A stretch of DNA of 64,000 nt from JAENVU01 sp963801105 (GTDB lineage: Bacteria > Actinomycetota > Acidimicrobiia > IMCC26256 > JAENVU01): positions 3,472,001 through 3,536,000 of the forward strand of contig CAWDDH010000003.1 of NCBI GenBank assembly GCA_963801105.1, in the 5' to 3' direction. The number at the start of each line of letters is the position of its first letter. The first letter of the stretch is position 1. Both the position numbers and the translations under genes were made by a program. Below the pieces are notes generated by a model. The model was not told the DNA's origin and did no database searches. It was given only the letters and a program-made list of their open reading frames with translations. Positions 34,396 to 42,249 of this stretch are shown in pieces.

Positions 34396-35357
34396 CCGTC
34401 ACCCAGCGTTGGGGCATCACCATTCCCCTGGCCGGCGTCCCGCTGATGGAGCACCGCGAATGGCTCGTCGAGCTCGAGGACCTCGGCTTCACCGACGTCT
34501 GGTCGGCCGAGACCAACGGCACCGACGCGTTCACCCCGCTCGTCCTCGCGGCGGTGTGGGCTCCGTCGCTCCGGCTCGGGCAGGCGATCGTGCCCGTCTA
34601 CACGCGCGGTCCCGCGCTCCTGGCGCAGTCCATCGCGACCCTGGCCGACCTCGCGCCGGGTCGCGCCGTGCTGGGCGTCGGCGCGTCGAGCAACGTCATC
34701 GTCGAGCGCTGGAACGGCATCCCGTTCGAGGCGCCGTACCAGCGCGTCCGTGACACCGTCCGGTTCCTCCGGGCCGCACTCGCGGGCGAGAAGGTCACCG
34801 CCGACTACGAGACGTTCTCGGTGAGGGGGTTCCGACTCGGGATCCGCCTGCCCGAGCCGCCGCCGATCCTCGTCGCCGCGCTGCGCGAGGGGATGCTCCG
34901 CCTCGCCGGCCGTGAGGCGGACGGCGCGATCGTGAACTGGCTCTCGGCCGAGGACGTCAAGACCGTCGCCCCGATCGTCGGCGAGGGCAAGGAGGTCGCG
35001 GCGCGCATCTTCGTGCTCCCGACCGAGGACCGCGACACCGTGCGCGCGATCGGCCGCCGAATGATCGCCGAGTACATGAACGTGCCCGTCTACGCCGCGT
35101 TCCACGAATGGATCGGTCGCGGGGACGCGTTCCGGCCCATGTGGGACGCATGGTCGGCGGGTGACCGTGCCCGCGCGACCGAGGTCATCCCGGACGAGGT
35201 GCTCGACGACCTCATCGTGTGGGGCTCACCCGAGCAGTGCGCCGAAGGTGTGCGGCGCTACGCGGACAACGGGATCACGACGCCGGCACCCATGATCATC
35301 GCCGACCCCCCGACGGCGCGGACGACCATCCGCGCGCTCGCGGCCATGAGGCCCTAG
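34392..35357 (+). CDS. LLM-class F420-dependent oxidoreductase
   Basis: 321 residues of the luciferase-like family: MTVTQRWGITIPLAGVPLMEHREWL, LGFTDVWSAETNGTDAFTPL, LRLGQAIVPVYTRGPALLAQSIATLADLAPGRAVLGVGASSNVIVERWNGIPF. This pattern is that of mycobacterial F420-type LLM proteins rather than SsuD. F420 rather than FMN is inferred from family. Coupled to the upstream thioesterase by a four-base overlap, suggesting action on acyl-CoA-derived substrates. Confidence 0.83.
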   Translation: MTVTQRWGITIPLAGVPLMEHREWLVELEDLGFTDVWSAETNGTDAFTPLVLAAVWAPSLRLGQAIVPVYTRGPALLAQSIATLADLAPGRAVLGVGASSNVIVERWNGIPFEAPYQRVRDTVRFLRAALAGEKVTADYETFSVRGFRLGIRLPEPPPILVAALREGMLRLAGREADGAIVNWLSAEDVKTVAPIVGEGKEVAARIFVLPTEDRDTVRAIGRRMIAEYMNVPVYAAFHEWIGRGDAFRPMWDAWSAGDRARATEVIPDEVLDDLIVWGSPEQCAEGVRRYADNGITTPAPMIIADPPTARTTIRALAAMRP

Positions 35358-35360
35358 CGC

Positions 35361-36104
35361 TCAGAACCGGCGGATGCCGTCGCGGTCACCGATCACGGCG
35401 AGGTCACCGAACACGTCGAGCCCGTCGAGCTCGCGCCGGCCGACGAGGAAGAGGAGCAGGTCGCTCGCCGGTCCGCGGATCGCGCAGTCGCCCTTGGCGT
35501 GCTCCCGGGTCACCGTCATGCCCTCGGGATCGAACCGGATCAGCCACTCGCCGTCCGCGTCGGTCGTGTGGAGATGGAGCGTCTGACCGGTGCCGGTGAG
35601 GATCTCGGGCGGGTCGGGCCCGAACTCCAGGGAGGGCGGGAGGTTCGCGAGGCGTTCGTCGATGCCGTCGACGGCGAGCCCGGTCGGGATCGGCGCCGAC
35701 GCGCCCAGGGCGGACTGCGCGTCCCAGCGGTGCACCGCCGTCTCGTGGGCCATGCGGCGGGACCAGAACCGCACGTGCGGATCGGCACCCCAGCTCCAGC
35801 ACTCGGCGTCGGGGTCGGCCGCCGCGAGGGTGGCGCGGAACGCCGCCGCGCCCGCCTCGATCCAATCGGCGTAGCCGGCATCGGTCTCGGGGAGCCCGAG
35901 GTCCAGGTCGCCGGGGTTCGCGAATGCACGCGTGGTGACGACCGCCGTCGCCCACCGGTGCGTGGTGCCGGTGTGCTTCGCCAGCTTGGCCATGGACCAC
36001 TCGGGCGTCGCGGGCACTGCAGCCTCGGGGCCGGCGGCGCGCGCGGCGTCCGCGAGCGCGCCGGCTTCGGCGACGACGACGTCGAGGAATTCGCGGTGCT
36101 CCAT
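35361..36104 (-). CDS. mycothiol-dependent maleylpyruvate isomerase-family protein
   Basis: 247 residues with an N-terminal DinB/MDMPI-like four-helix bundle (TPEWSMAKLAKHTGTTHRWATAVV, then the metal-site MAHETAVHRWDAQSALG) and a C-terminal SCP2-like half ending PASDLLLFLVGRRELDGLDVFGD. The family uses mycothiol, the actinobacterial thiol. Its specific reaction is unknown. TAAGGT (36118-36113) stands 8 bases before the ATG. Its stop is 3 bases from the convergent LLM gene. Confidence 0.83.
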   Translation of the reverse strand: MEHREFLDVVVAEAGALADAARAAGPEAAVPATPEWSMAKLAKHTGTTHRWATAVVTTRAFANPGDLDLGLPETDAGYADWIEAGAAAFRATLAAADPDAECWSWGADPHVRFWSRRMAHETAVHRWDAQSALGASAPIPTGLAVDGIDERLANLPPSLEFGPDPPEILTGTGQTLHLHTTDADGEWLIRFDPEGMTVTREHAKGDCAIRGPASDLLLFLVGRRELDGLDVFGDLAVIGDRDGIRRF

Positions 36105-36112
36105 GACGAACG

Positions 36113-36118
36113 ACCTTA
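36113..36118 (-). promoter_or_regulatory. -10 element of MDMPI-family gene
   Basis: TAAGGT read on the minus strand, 8 bases before the ATG at 36104; no Shine-Dalgarno sequence. Confidence 0.4.
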
Positions 36119-36155
36119 GGGGCTCGACGCCGCGCGCCGCGGCGGATCTCGACGG

Positions 36156-36867
36156 TCAGGGAAAGAGCGTGAGGGGGTCCTCGCGCACGATGAGCGACGG
36201 GTCGTCGACGACGTGCGTTGCCGACGCGCGGGCTCACCGGCCAGACCTCGAGGAGGTCGTCCGGCGCCGGTCGGAGCAGACGCGTCAACCCCTCGACGTC
36301 GTCCCCCTCGCGGTCGAGCCACTCGTCCCAGTCCTCGGCGGCCAGCATCACCGGCATGCGGTCGTGGATCGGCGCGACCGTGGCGTTCGCGTCCGTGGTG
36401 ATGACTGCGCACGTGCGCAACCACGGCGCATCGTCAGGCAACTCCGGATCGCGCCACACCTCCCACAGGCCGGCCATCGCGAGCGGTGCGCCGGAGCGCG
36501 CGTGGAGGTACATCGGCTGCTTCCGCCCCGGCGCGGGCATCGCCTGCCACTCGTAGAAGCCGTCGGCGGGCAGGATGCACCGGCGTCGCTCGAACGCGGC
36601 CCGGAACGCCGGCTTCTCGAGCGCGGATTCGGCCCGGGCGTTGATCATGCGGTCCCCCACGGACGGGTCGGACGCCCACGACGGGACCAGCCCCCACCGC
36701 ATCCGCCCCATCCGGCGGACTCCGTGGCGGTCCACGACGCTCAGCACCTCGGCGCGGGGCGCGACGTTGTAGCTGGGGACGGAGGGCGCATCGACCGCGA
36801 CCTCGTCGACGTGGAAGTGCTCCGCGAGCAACGACGGGCTGCTCGCCTGCACGAACCGGCCGCACAC
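36156..36867 (-). CDS. SRAP domain abasic-site DNA-protein crosslinker (YedK/HMCES type), 3' frameshift
   Basis: Forms a covalent crosslink with abasic sites in single-stranded DNA to protect them. The catalytic Cys2 follows the initiator (MCGRF), with YNVAPRAEV, MRWGLVPSWASD, MINARAES, RRRCILPADGFYEW, TTDANATVAPIHDRMPVML all present. After VSPRVGNAR the frame breaks near 36211; the expected ending DDPSLIVREDPLTLFP is in the next frame with its stop at 36156. One extra base would explain it. Start GTG at 36867. Confidence 0.88.
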
Positions 36868-36882
36868 GGGACGGGTTCCGCG

Positions 36883-37299
36883 TCAGCGCCGGGGCCGGCG
36901 GTCGGCGACGCGGGTGACGAAGCGCAGTCCGGACCAGGTGTCGTCGATCGCGCAGACCTTGTTGTCCACCAGCCCGGCGGCGAGGCCGATCTCCTGCACC
37001 GGGTCGAAGGTGAGGTCCGTGGCCACAGAGCTGCGCTTCTTCGGCCACGCGACCCACAACCCGCCTGCAGGCTGTAACGCCCGCGCCATCACGGGAAAGC
37101 GACGCGCCAACTCACGCTCACGCGTCGCGAAGAAGACGATCACGTCGAAGCGACCGCGGGCCTGCGTGCGGATCTCGACCCCGGGCGGCAACGAGCCGAG
37201 CGTGCGGTGGAAGCCGTCGGGTGCCGCGAGCAACGCGACGAGCGCACCGTCCCTGATGCCCAGCTTCCTGGGCAGTGGTGTGCCCGAGTACCCCGCCAT
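36883..37299 (-). CDS. DUF3052 family protein
   Basis: 138 residues, starting MAGYSGTPLPRKLGIRDGALVALLAAP and containing FDVIVFFATRERELARRFPVMARALQPAGGLWVAWPKKRS and the C-terminal KVCAIDDTWSGLRFV, the features of DUF3052, an actinobacterial family of unknown function. It lies 16 bases upstream of the SRAP gene on the same strand. The 212-bp region 37300-37511 between it and the peroxiredoxin gene is the divergent promoter region. Confidence 0.85.
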   Translation of the reverse strand: MAGYSGTPLPRKLGIRDGALVALLAAPDGFHRTLGSLPPGVEIRTQARGRFDVIVFFATRERELARRFPVMARALQPAGGLWVAWPKKRSSVATDLTFDPVQEIGLAAGLVDNKVCAIDDTWSGLRFVTRVADRRPRR

Positions 37300-37466
37300 G
37301 GCGTCCCATCCGAGCGCATCGTCCGGATCGAGTCAACTCGTCGCGACGCACCGCGCGGCCGCTGGCGGCGATCTGGATCGGAGGGATCTCGACGCGGTCC
37401 CGGTGACGTCGGGCCGCCCCCGGGATTTCCCGACCGTTTCACTCGACTTTTGCGACGCGCGGCCAC

Positions 37467-37472
37467 TAGCTT
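37467..37472 (+). promoter_or_regulatory. -10 element of peroxiredoxin gene
   Basis: TAGCTT followed by a roughly 30-nt leader that contains ACGAGG 10 bases before the ATG at 37512. This is a leadered gene, in contrast to many neighbours. Confidence 0.4.
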
Positions 37473-37511
37473 CGGCGCAACGACCCTCACCCACCTCACG
37501 AGGTACCTGCG

Positions 37512-38144
37512 ATGACACTGCGACTCGGCGACGAAGCCCCCGATTTCACGGCGGAGACAACGGAAGGAACCGTCAGCCTCCACGACTACCTCGGTGGCAG
37601 CTGGGGACTGCTCTTCAGCCACCCGGCGGACTTCACCCCGGTCTGCACGACCGAGCTCGGCGAGCTCGCACGACGCAAGAGCGAGTTCGACGCCCGCGGC
37701 GTCAAGCTCATCGGACTCTCCGTCGACGACCTCCAGTCGCACAAGGGCTGGGCACCCGACATCAACGACGTGAAGGGCACGCCGCTCAACTTCCCACTCA
37801 TCGCCGACCCCGACCGCAAGGTCGCGGAGCTCTACGACATGATCCACCCGGCGGCGAACGAGAAGCTCACCGTCCGATCGGTGTTCGTGATCGGCCCCGA
37901 CAAGAAGATCAAGCTGACACTGACCTACCCCGCGTCGACCGGTCGCAACGTGGACGAGCTGCTCCGCGTGATCGACTCGCTCCAGCTCACCGCGAAGCAC
38001 TCGGTGGCCACGCCCGTCGACTGGAAGGCCGGCGACGAGGTCATCATCGGCGCCACCGTGTCCGACGACGACGCCAAGGCGAAGTTCCCCGAGGGCTGGC
38101 GGGCCGAGAAGCCCTACCTACGGTGGGTTCCCCAGCCCCGGTAG
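37512..38144 (+). CDS. 1-Cys peroxiredoxin (Prx6 type)
   Basis: 210 residues. Reduces hydrogen peroxide and organic peroxides. The peroxidatic cysteine is Cys45 in HPADFTPVCTTELG, and it is the only cysteine in the protein, so a separate thiol (for example mycothiol or a thioredoxin) must recycle it. The C-terminal Prx6 extension has NVDELLRVIDSLQLTAKHSVATPVDWKAGDEVII. Its stop is 7 bases from the convergent M23 peptidase gene. Confidence 0.93.
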   Translation: MTLRLGDEAPDFTAETTEGTVSLHDYLGGSWGLLFSHPADFTPVCTTELGELARRKSEFDARGVKLIGLSVDDLQSHKGWAPDINDVKGTPLNFPLIADPDRKVAELYDMIHPAANEKLTVRSVFVIGPDKKIKLTLTYPASTGRNVDELLRVIDSLQLTAKHSVATPVDWKAGDEVIIGATVSDDDAKAKFPEGWRAEKPYLRWVPQPR

Positions 38145-38151
38145 CGCCGGC

Positions 38152-39341
38152 TCAGAGATAGGCCATCGGATCGACGGGGACGCCCCGCACCCGCACCTCG
38201 AAGTGCAGGTGCGGGCCCGTCGAGTTCCCGGTATTCCCGACCGCGCCGACGGTCTGGCCGACGTCCACCCTCTGACCCGTCCGCACCGCGAAACGGGACA
38301 GGTGGCCGTAGAGGGTCGCGATGCCGTCTCCGTGGTCGATCACCACCGCGTTGCCGTAGCCGGAGATCACGCCGGCGGTGACGACGACTCCCGTCGCGGC
38401 CGCGTGCACCGGCGCGCCGTAGCCCGCGCCGATGTCGATGCCGGTGTGCATCCGCATCTCGTGGAAGATCGGGTGCATGCGCTCGCCGAACGGCGAGGAG
38501 ATCGGCCCGTCCGCCGGGAACCGCAACCGGCCGGAGTCGCGCGCCGCCGACCGGCCGGGCCCGCAGCGTGTCCTGCACCGAGCGTGACGCCTCCCGGGCC
38601 GCGCTGGCGGCGCGCTCGAACTCCGCGCGCCGTGCCTGCGCCGCGGCAAGCGCGGCGTTCTCCCGTGCCTCGACCGCTCGGGCGCGGTCGAGGAGCCGGC
38701 GACGCCCCGCGCGCGTCGCCGCGACGGCATCGGCATCGCGGCGGGCGGCAGAGGCGGCTCGCGTCGCGGAGGCGCGCCGCTCCTTCAGCGATCGCAGCGC
38801 GCTCTGCACGTCGTCGTTCGCGACGCGCACGGCATCGAGGTCCGCGGTCAGCCGGTCGCCGACCACCCCCATGTAGTGACGGCGGCTCACCGCGTCGCGA
38901 ACGGAGTGGGCACCCAGGTTGGCGAACGCCGTCGCCGCCGATCCCGAACGGCGGTAGATCGTTGCGGCCGCGGTGCGGGCGCGAGCGCGAGCGGCGTCGA
39001 GCACCCGCTGGCTCCGCACCACCTGGACGGCCACGTTGTGCGAGCGCGGTCCGGACCCGGGCCAGGTCGGCGGCGGTGCTCCGGGCCTTGACCGACGCGG
39101 CCGCGACCTGGGTGTCGAGGGTGGCGACCTCGGCCTCGAGTTGCCCGCGCTTGGCCCGGGCGCCGGTCACCGCGGCGACCGCCGCCTGCTCGGCGCGTGA
39201 GGCGGCCTCGAAGTCGTCCGCGGACGGCGTGGCCCGCGCCGCGGTGGTCCGGGTCGGGGCGGCTCCGGCCGGAGCCAGCGCGAGCGACGCCGTCAGGAGG
39301 AGGGGAAGCGCTGCGAGCGCGCGCCGCCGGGGCAGCTGCAT
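38152..39341 (-). CDS. coiled-coil M23 family peptidoglycan peptidase, two frameshifts
   Basis: Exported EnvC-like murein hydrolase. Signal peptide ALAALPLLLTASLALAPAGA, then a long alanine/arginine-rich coiled coil (TARTPSADDFEAASRAEQAAV to RSVQDTLRAR), then an M23 LytM domain with HTGIDIGAGYGAPVHAAATG, IDHGDGIATLYGHLS and GPHLHFEVR holding the zinc ligands. The three parts are in three frames; shifts near 39041 and 38548 are each explained by one extra base. The ftsE/ftsX genes lie immediately upstream, and in many bacteria FtsEX activates such a peptidase during division. TACTGT (39356-39351) is 9 bases before the ATG. Confidence 0.85.
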
Positions 39342-39350
39342 CGGAGAATC

Positions 39351-39356
39351 ACAGTA
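39351..39356 (-). promoter_or_regulatory. -10 element of M23 peptidase gene
   Basis: TACTGT read on the minus strand, 9 bases before the ATG at 39341. It would let the peptidase be transcribed apart from ftsEX. Confidence 0.35.
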
Positions 39357-39405
39357 GCCACATCAGCAACAACAGTCGCGGATGCCCACAGGGGCTCCAG
39401 CGGCC

Positions 39406-40290
39406 TCAGACGTCGAGGAAGCGTCGGAGCCCCACGGTGGCGCCGAGGACGCCGATCGCCGCGCCGAGCAGGAGCACGATCAGGCTGATCTGCATCGCGT
39501 CGGCCGAGCCCACGTACCAGCCCTTCCAGAACAGGCTGTCGGTGGGGATGGCGTTGGTGAGCACCTCGCGTAGCCCCCAGACCGCGGCGACACCGACGCC
39601 GGCACCGAGCACGCCCTGGAGCATGCCCTCCAGCATGAAGGGCACGCGGACGAACCAGTTCGACGCCCCGACGAGCTTCATCACCTCGATCTCCCGGCGC
39701 CGGGCGTAGGTGGCGAGTCGGATCGTGTTCACGATGAGGAACAGCGACGCGAAGAGCAGCGCGAAGAAGATGCTCAGGAACCCGAACCGGATCCACCTGC
39801 TGGTGGCGAGGAGGTCCTTCACCTCCTTGTCGGCGGTGTTGACCTCGTCGACCCCCGGCAGGCTCCGGTACCGCAGGGAGACCTCCTTGGTCAGCTCTGC
39901 CGTACGGGGCGCAACCCGGAACGACTCCGGCAGGTCCTGCGGGGTGATCGTGCTGACGAGGTCCGGCTGGTCGCTGTAGAGCCGCTTGAACTCCTTGAAC
40001 GCGTCCTGCTTCGAGAGGTACGTGAAGTGGTCGACATCGCTGTCCCCGCTCAGCTGGGACTGCACCGCCTTGACCTGCGAGGTCGTGGCGTCGGTGACCA
40101 TGAAGATCTCGAACTGCACGCCGTCCTTCCACTTCTGCGTGCCGTGGTCGACGAGGCGCGTCATCAGCAGGGCGCCGCCGAGCACGCAGAGGGAGACCGC
40201 GACGGTGATCACGCCGGCCGCAGTCATGAGCTTGTTGCGGCGCAGCGAGACCCACGTCTCGCGCGCGAAGTACCTGAACCGGGACAGCAT
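39406..40290 (-). CDS. ftsX: cell division protein FtsX (ABC permease)
   Basis: 294 residues. One N-terminal helix (KLMTAAGVITVAVSLCVLGGALL), a large extracellular domain (about 45-175), then three C-terminal helices (FLSIFFALLFASLFLIVNTIRL, the MLEGMLQGVLGAGVGVAAVWGL pair, and IVLLLGAAIGVLGATVGLRRFL). REIEVMKLVGASNWFVRVPF is the coupling segment contacting FtsE. It follows ftsE by 6 bases and controls peptidoglycan cleavage, probably through the adjacent M23 peptidase. Confidence 0.95.
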   Translation of the reverse strand: MLSRFRYFARETWVSLRRNKLMTAAGVITVAVSLCVLGGALLMTRLVDHGTQKWKDGVQFEIFMVTDATTSQVKAVQSQLSGDSDVDHFTYLSKQDAFKEFKRLYSDQPDLVSTITPQDLPESFRVAPRTAELTKEVSLRYRSLPGVDEVNTADKEVKDLLATSRWIRFGFLSIFFALLFASLFLIVNTIRLATYARRREIEVMKLVGASNWFVRVPFMLEGMLQGVLGAGVGVAAVWGLREVLTNAIPTDSLFWKGWYVGSADAMQISLIVLLLGAAIGVLGATVGLRRFLDV

Positions 40291-40296
40291 GAGGGT

Positions 40297-40983
40297 CTAG
40301 CTCCCGACGCCGTAGATGCCGCGAGCCTGGTCGCGGACGAGGGATCCGTGTTCGAGCTCGATCACCCGGCGACGCATCGTGTCGACGATGCGCGAGTCGT
40401 GCGTGGCCATGACGACCGTCGTACCCGTGCGGTTGATGCGGTCGAGCAGGCGCATGATGCCGACGGTGGTCTGGGGATCGAGGTTTCCCGTCGGCTCGTC
40501 GGCGAGGAGGATCAGCGGTCGGTTCACGAACGCGCGCGCGATCGAGACCCGCTGCTGCTCACCACCGGAGAGCTCGTCCGGGAAGCGGTCGAGCTTCTGG
40601 GACAAGCCGACCAGGTCAAGGATCTGAGGGACCTGTGACTTGGTGACGTGGGCCGGTCGACCGATGACGTCGCTCGCGAACGCGACGTTCTCGTAGACCG
40701 TCTTGTTCGGCAGCAGCTTGTAGTCCTGGAAGATGCAGCCGATGTTCCGACGCAACTGGGGCACCTTCCACTTCGACAGCGCGGTGACGTCACGCCCGGC
40801 CACGATGATGCGGCCACGCGTGGGGACCTCGTCGCGCAGGAGGAGTCGGAGGAAGGTCGATTTCCCCGAGCCGGAAGGACCGACGAGGAAGATGAACTCG
40901 CCCTTGCCGACATCGAGGCTGACGTCCCGCAGGGCGTGGATGTCGCCCTTGTAGGTCATGGTGACGTTCTCGAAGCGAATCAT
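40297..40983 (-). CDS. ftsE: cell division ATP-binding protein FtsE
   Basis: 228 residues. Starts MIRFENVTMTYKGDIHALRDVSLDVGKGEFIFLVGPSGSGKSTFLRLLLRDE with Walker A, then LRRNIGCIFQDYKLLPNKTVYENVAFA (Q loop), LSGGEQQRVSIARAFVNRPLILLADEPTGNLDP (signature and Walker B), and the switch histidine in MATHDSRIVD. Cytoplasmic partner of FtsX. TAACGT (41000-40995) lies 11 bases before the ATG. Confidence 0.96.
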   Translation of the reverse strand: MIRFENVTMTYKGDIHALRDVSLDVGKGEFIFLVGPSGSGKSTFLRLLLRDEVPTRGRIIVAGRDVTALSKWKVPQLRRNIGCIFQDYKLLPNKTVYENVAFASDVIGRPAHVTKSQVPQILDLVGLSQKLDRFPDELSGGEQQRVSIARAFVNRPLILLADEPTGNLDPQTTVGIMRLLDRINRTGTTVVMATHDSRIVDTMRRRVIELEHGSLVRDQARGIYGVGS

Positions 40984-41046
40984 GAGAGCACGTCACGTTA
41001 CCCGCCAGGTCCGCGATTTCGGGGGCAGAGGACCCGTCCGCCGGGC

Positions 41047-42153
41047 TCAGGTGCCCGAGGTCTCGCGGCGCCACTGGAGGTAGGCCTCGATCAGCTCGTC
41101 GAGGTCACCGTCGAGCACGGCCTGGACATTGCCGGTCTCGTAGCGGGTCCGTTCGTCCTTGACCAGCTGATACGGGTGCAAGGTGTACGTCCGGATCTGA
41201 CTCCCGAAGTCGATCCCGCGCTTCTCTCCCGACAGCTCCTCGAGCTGGGCCCGGCGCTCCTCGCGCTGGCGCTCGGCGAGCCGCGCGCCCAGGATCTGCA
41301 ACGCCTTGGTCTTGTTCTGGAGCTGGGACCGCTCGTTCTGGCAGCTCACGACGATTCCCGACGGGAGGTGGGTGATCCGGATCGCGGAGTCGGTCACGTT
41401 CACGTGCTGGCCACCCGCGCCCGACGAGCGGTACGTGTCGATCCGGAGATCGCCCGGGTCGATCTCGGGCGCCTCGGCCTCGTCGAGCGTCGGTACCGCG
41501 TCGAACGCCGCGAATGCGGTCTGGCGGCGCGCGTTCGCGTCGAACGGCGAGATGCGGATGAGCCGGTGCACGCCCTTCTCCCCCGTGAGCATGCCGTACG
41601 CGTAGCGGCCCTTGACCGTGAAGGTCGCCGAGCTGATTCCTGCCTCGGTGCCCTCGCTCACGTCCTCGATGTCGACGGAGAAGCCTCGGCGCTCCGCCCA
41701 ACGCGTGAACATGCGCAACAGCATCGCGGTCCAGTCCTGCGCGTCGGTACCACCGGCTCCCGAGCTCACCTGACAGATCGCGTCGCGCTCGTCGTGCTCA
41801 CCGGTGAACAGCGCGCGCAGCTCGAGCCGGTCGAGCTCGGCGCGCAGTGCGACGAGCTCCGTCCCGATCTCGGGCTCGACGGAGTCGTCGGACTCCTCGC
41901 GTCCCAACTGGTACAGCGTGTCGAGGTCGTCGATCCGACCGGCGAGCCCGTCGACCAGCTCGATGTCGTCGCGCACAGCGGACAGCTCGCTCGTCACCCG
42001 CCGCGCCGCGTCCTGGTCGTCCCAGAGATCCGGACGTCCGGCCTCGGCCTCGAGCTCGTCGAGCCGCGCGCGTTGTGCGTCGATGTGCAGATACGCGTTT
42101 GCCTCGCCGATGCGCTTGCGCACCGCCCCCAGCTCGTCGGAGAAATCACGCAT
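41047..42153 (-). CDS. prfB: peptide chain release factor 2
   Basis: 368 residues. Recognises UGA and UAA stop codons. The GGQ peptidyl-tRNA hydrolysis motif (SSGAGGQHVNVTDSAIRITHLP) and the RF2 codon-recognition SPF (RISPFDANARRQTAF) are both present. There is no in-frame UGA and no programmed +1 shift at the usual place near codon 25, consistent with actinobacteria. ATG 42153 begins MRDFSDELGAVRKRI, preceded by GGAGGAG; an in-frame upstream extension to 42210 is not conserved in character. Confidence 0.95.
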   Translation of the reverse strand: MRDFSDELGAVRKRIGEANAYLHIDAQRARLDELEAEAGRPDLWDDQDAARRVTSELSAVRDDIELVDGLAGRIDDLDTLYQLGREESDDSVEPEIGTELVALRAELDRLELRALFTGEHDERDAICQVSSGAGGTDAQDWTAMLLRMFTRWAERRGFSVDIEDVSEGTEAGISSATFTVKGRYAYGMLTGEKGVHRLIRISPFDANARRQTAFAAFDAVPTLDEAEAPEIDPGDLRIDTYRSSGAGGQHVNVTDSAIRITHLPSGIVVSCQNERSQLQNKTKALQILGARLAERQREERRAQLEELSGEKRGIDFGSQIRTYTLHPYQLVKDERTRYETGNVQAVLDGDLDELIEAYLQWRRETSGT

Positions 42154-42163
42154 CTCGCTGACT

Positions 42164-42249
42164 CCTCCGCTCCGGACCCGCGCGCAACCGCGAGATGAAC
42201 CCCCGGGCACGCTCCCGAGCTGTCGGTCCTCCGCTCCGCTCCGGACCCG
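42164..42249. repeat. direct repeat flanking the prfB-secA junction
   Basis: CCTCCGCTCCGGACCCG at 42164-42180 recurs at 42228-42249 with a five-base CCGCT duplication inside. The first copy carries the prfB Shine-Dalgarno region; the second abuts the secA stop. Confidence 0.6.

Noticed and set aside
36867..37511. Frameshifts searched for in DUF3052 and 1-Cys peroxiredoxin.
   Set aside because: Both are intact; only SRAP is affected in this part.
42050..42153. Programmed +1 frameshift in prfB.
   Set aside because: The reading frame is uninterrupted from the ATG to the stop with no in-frame UGA near codon 25.
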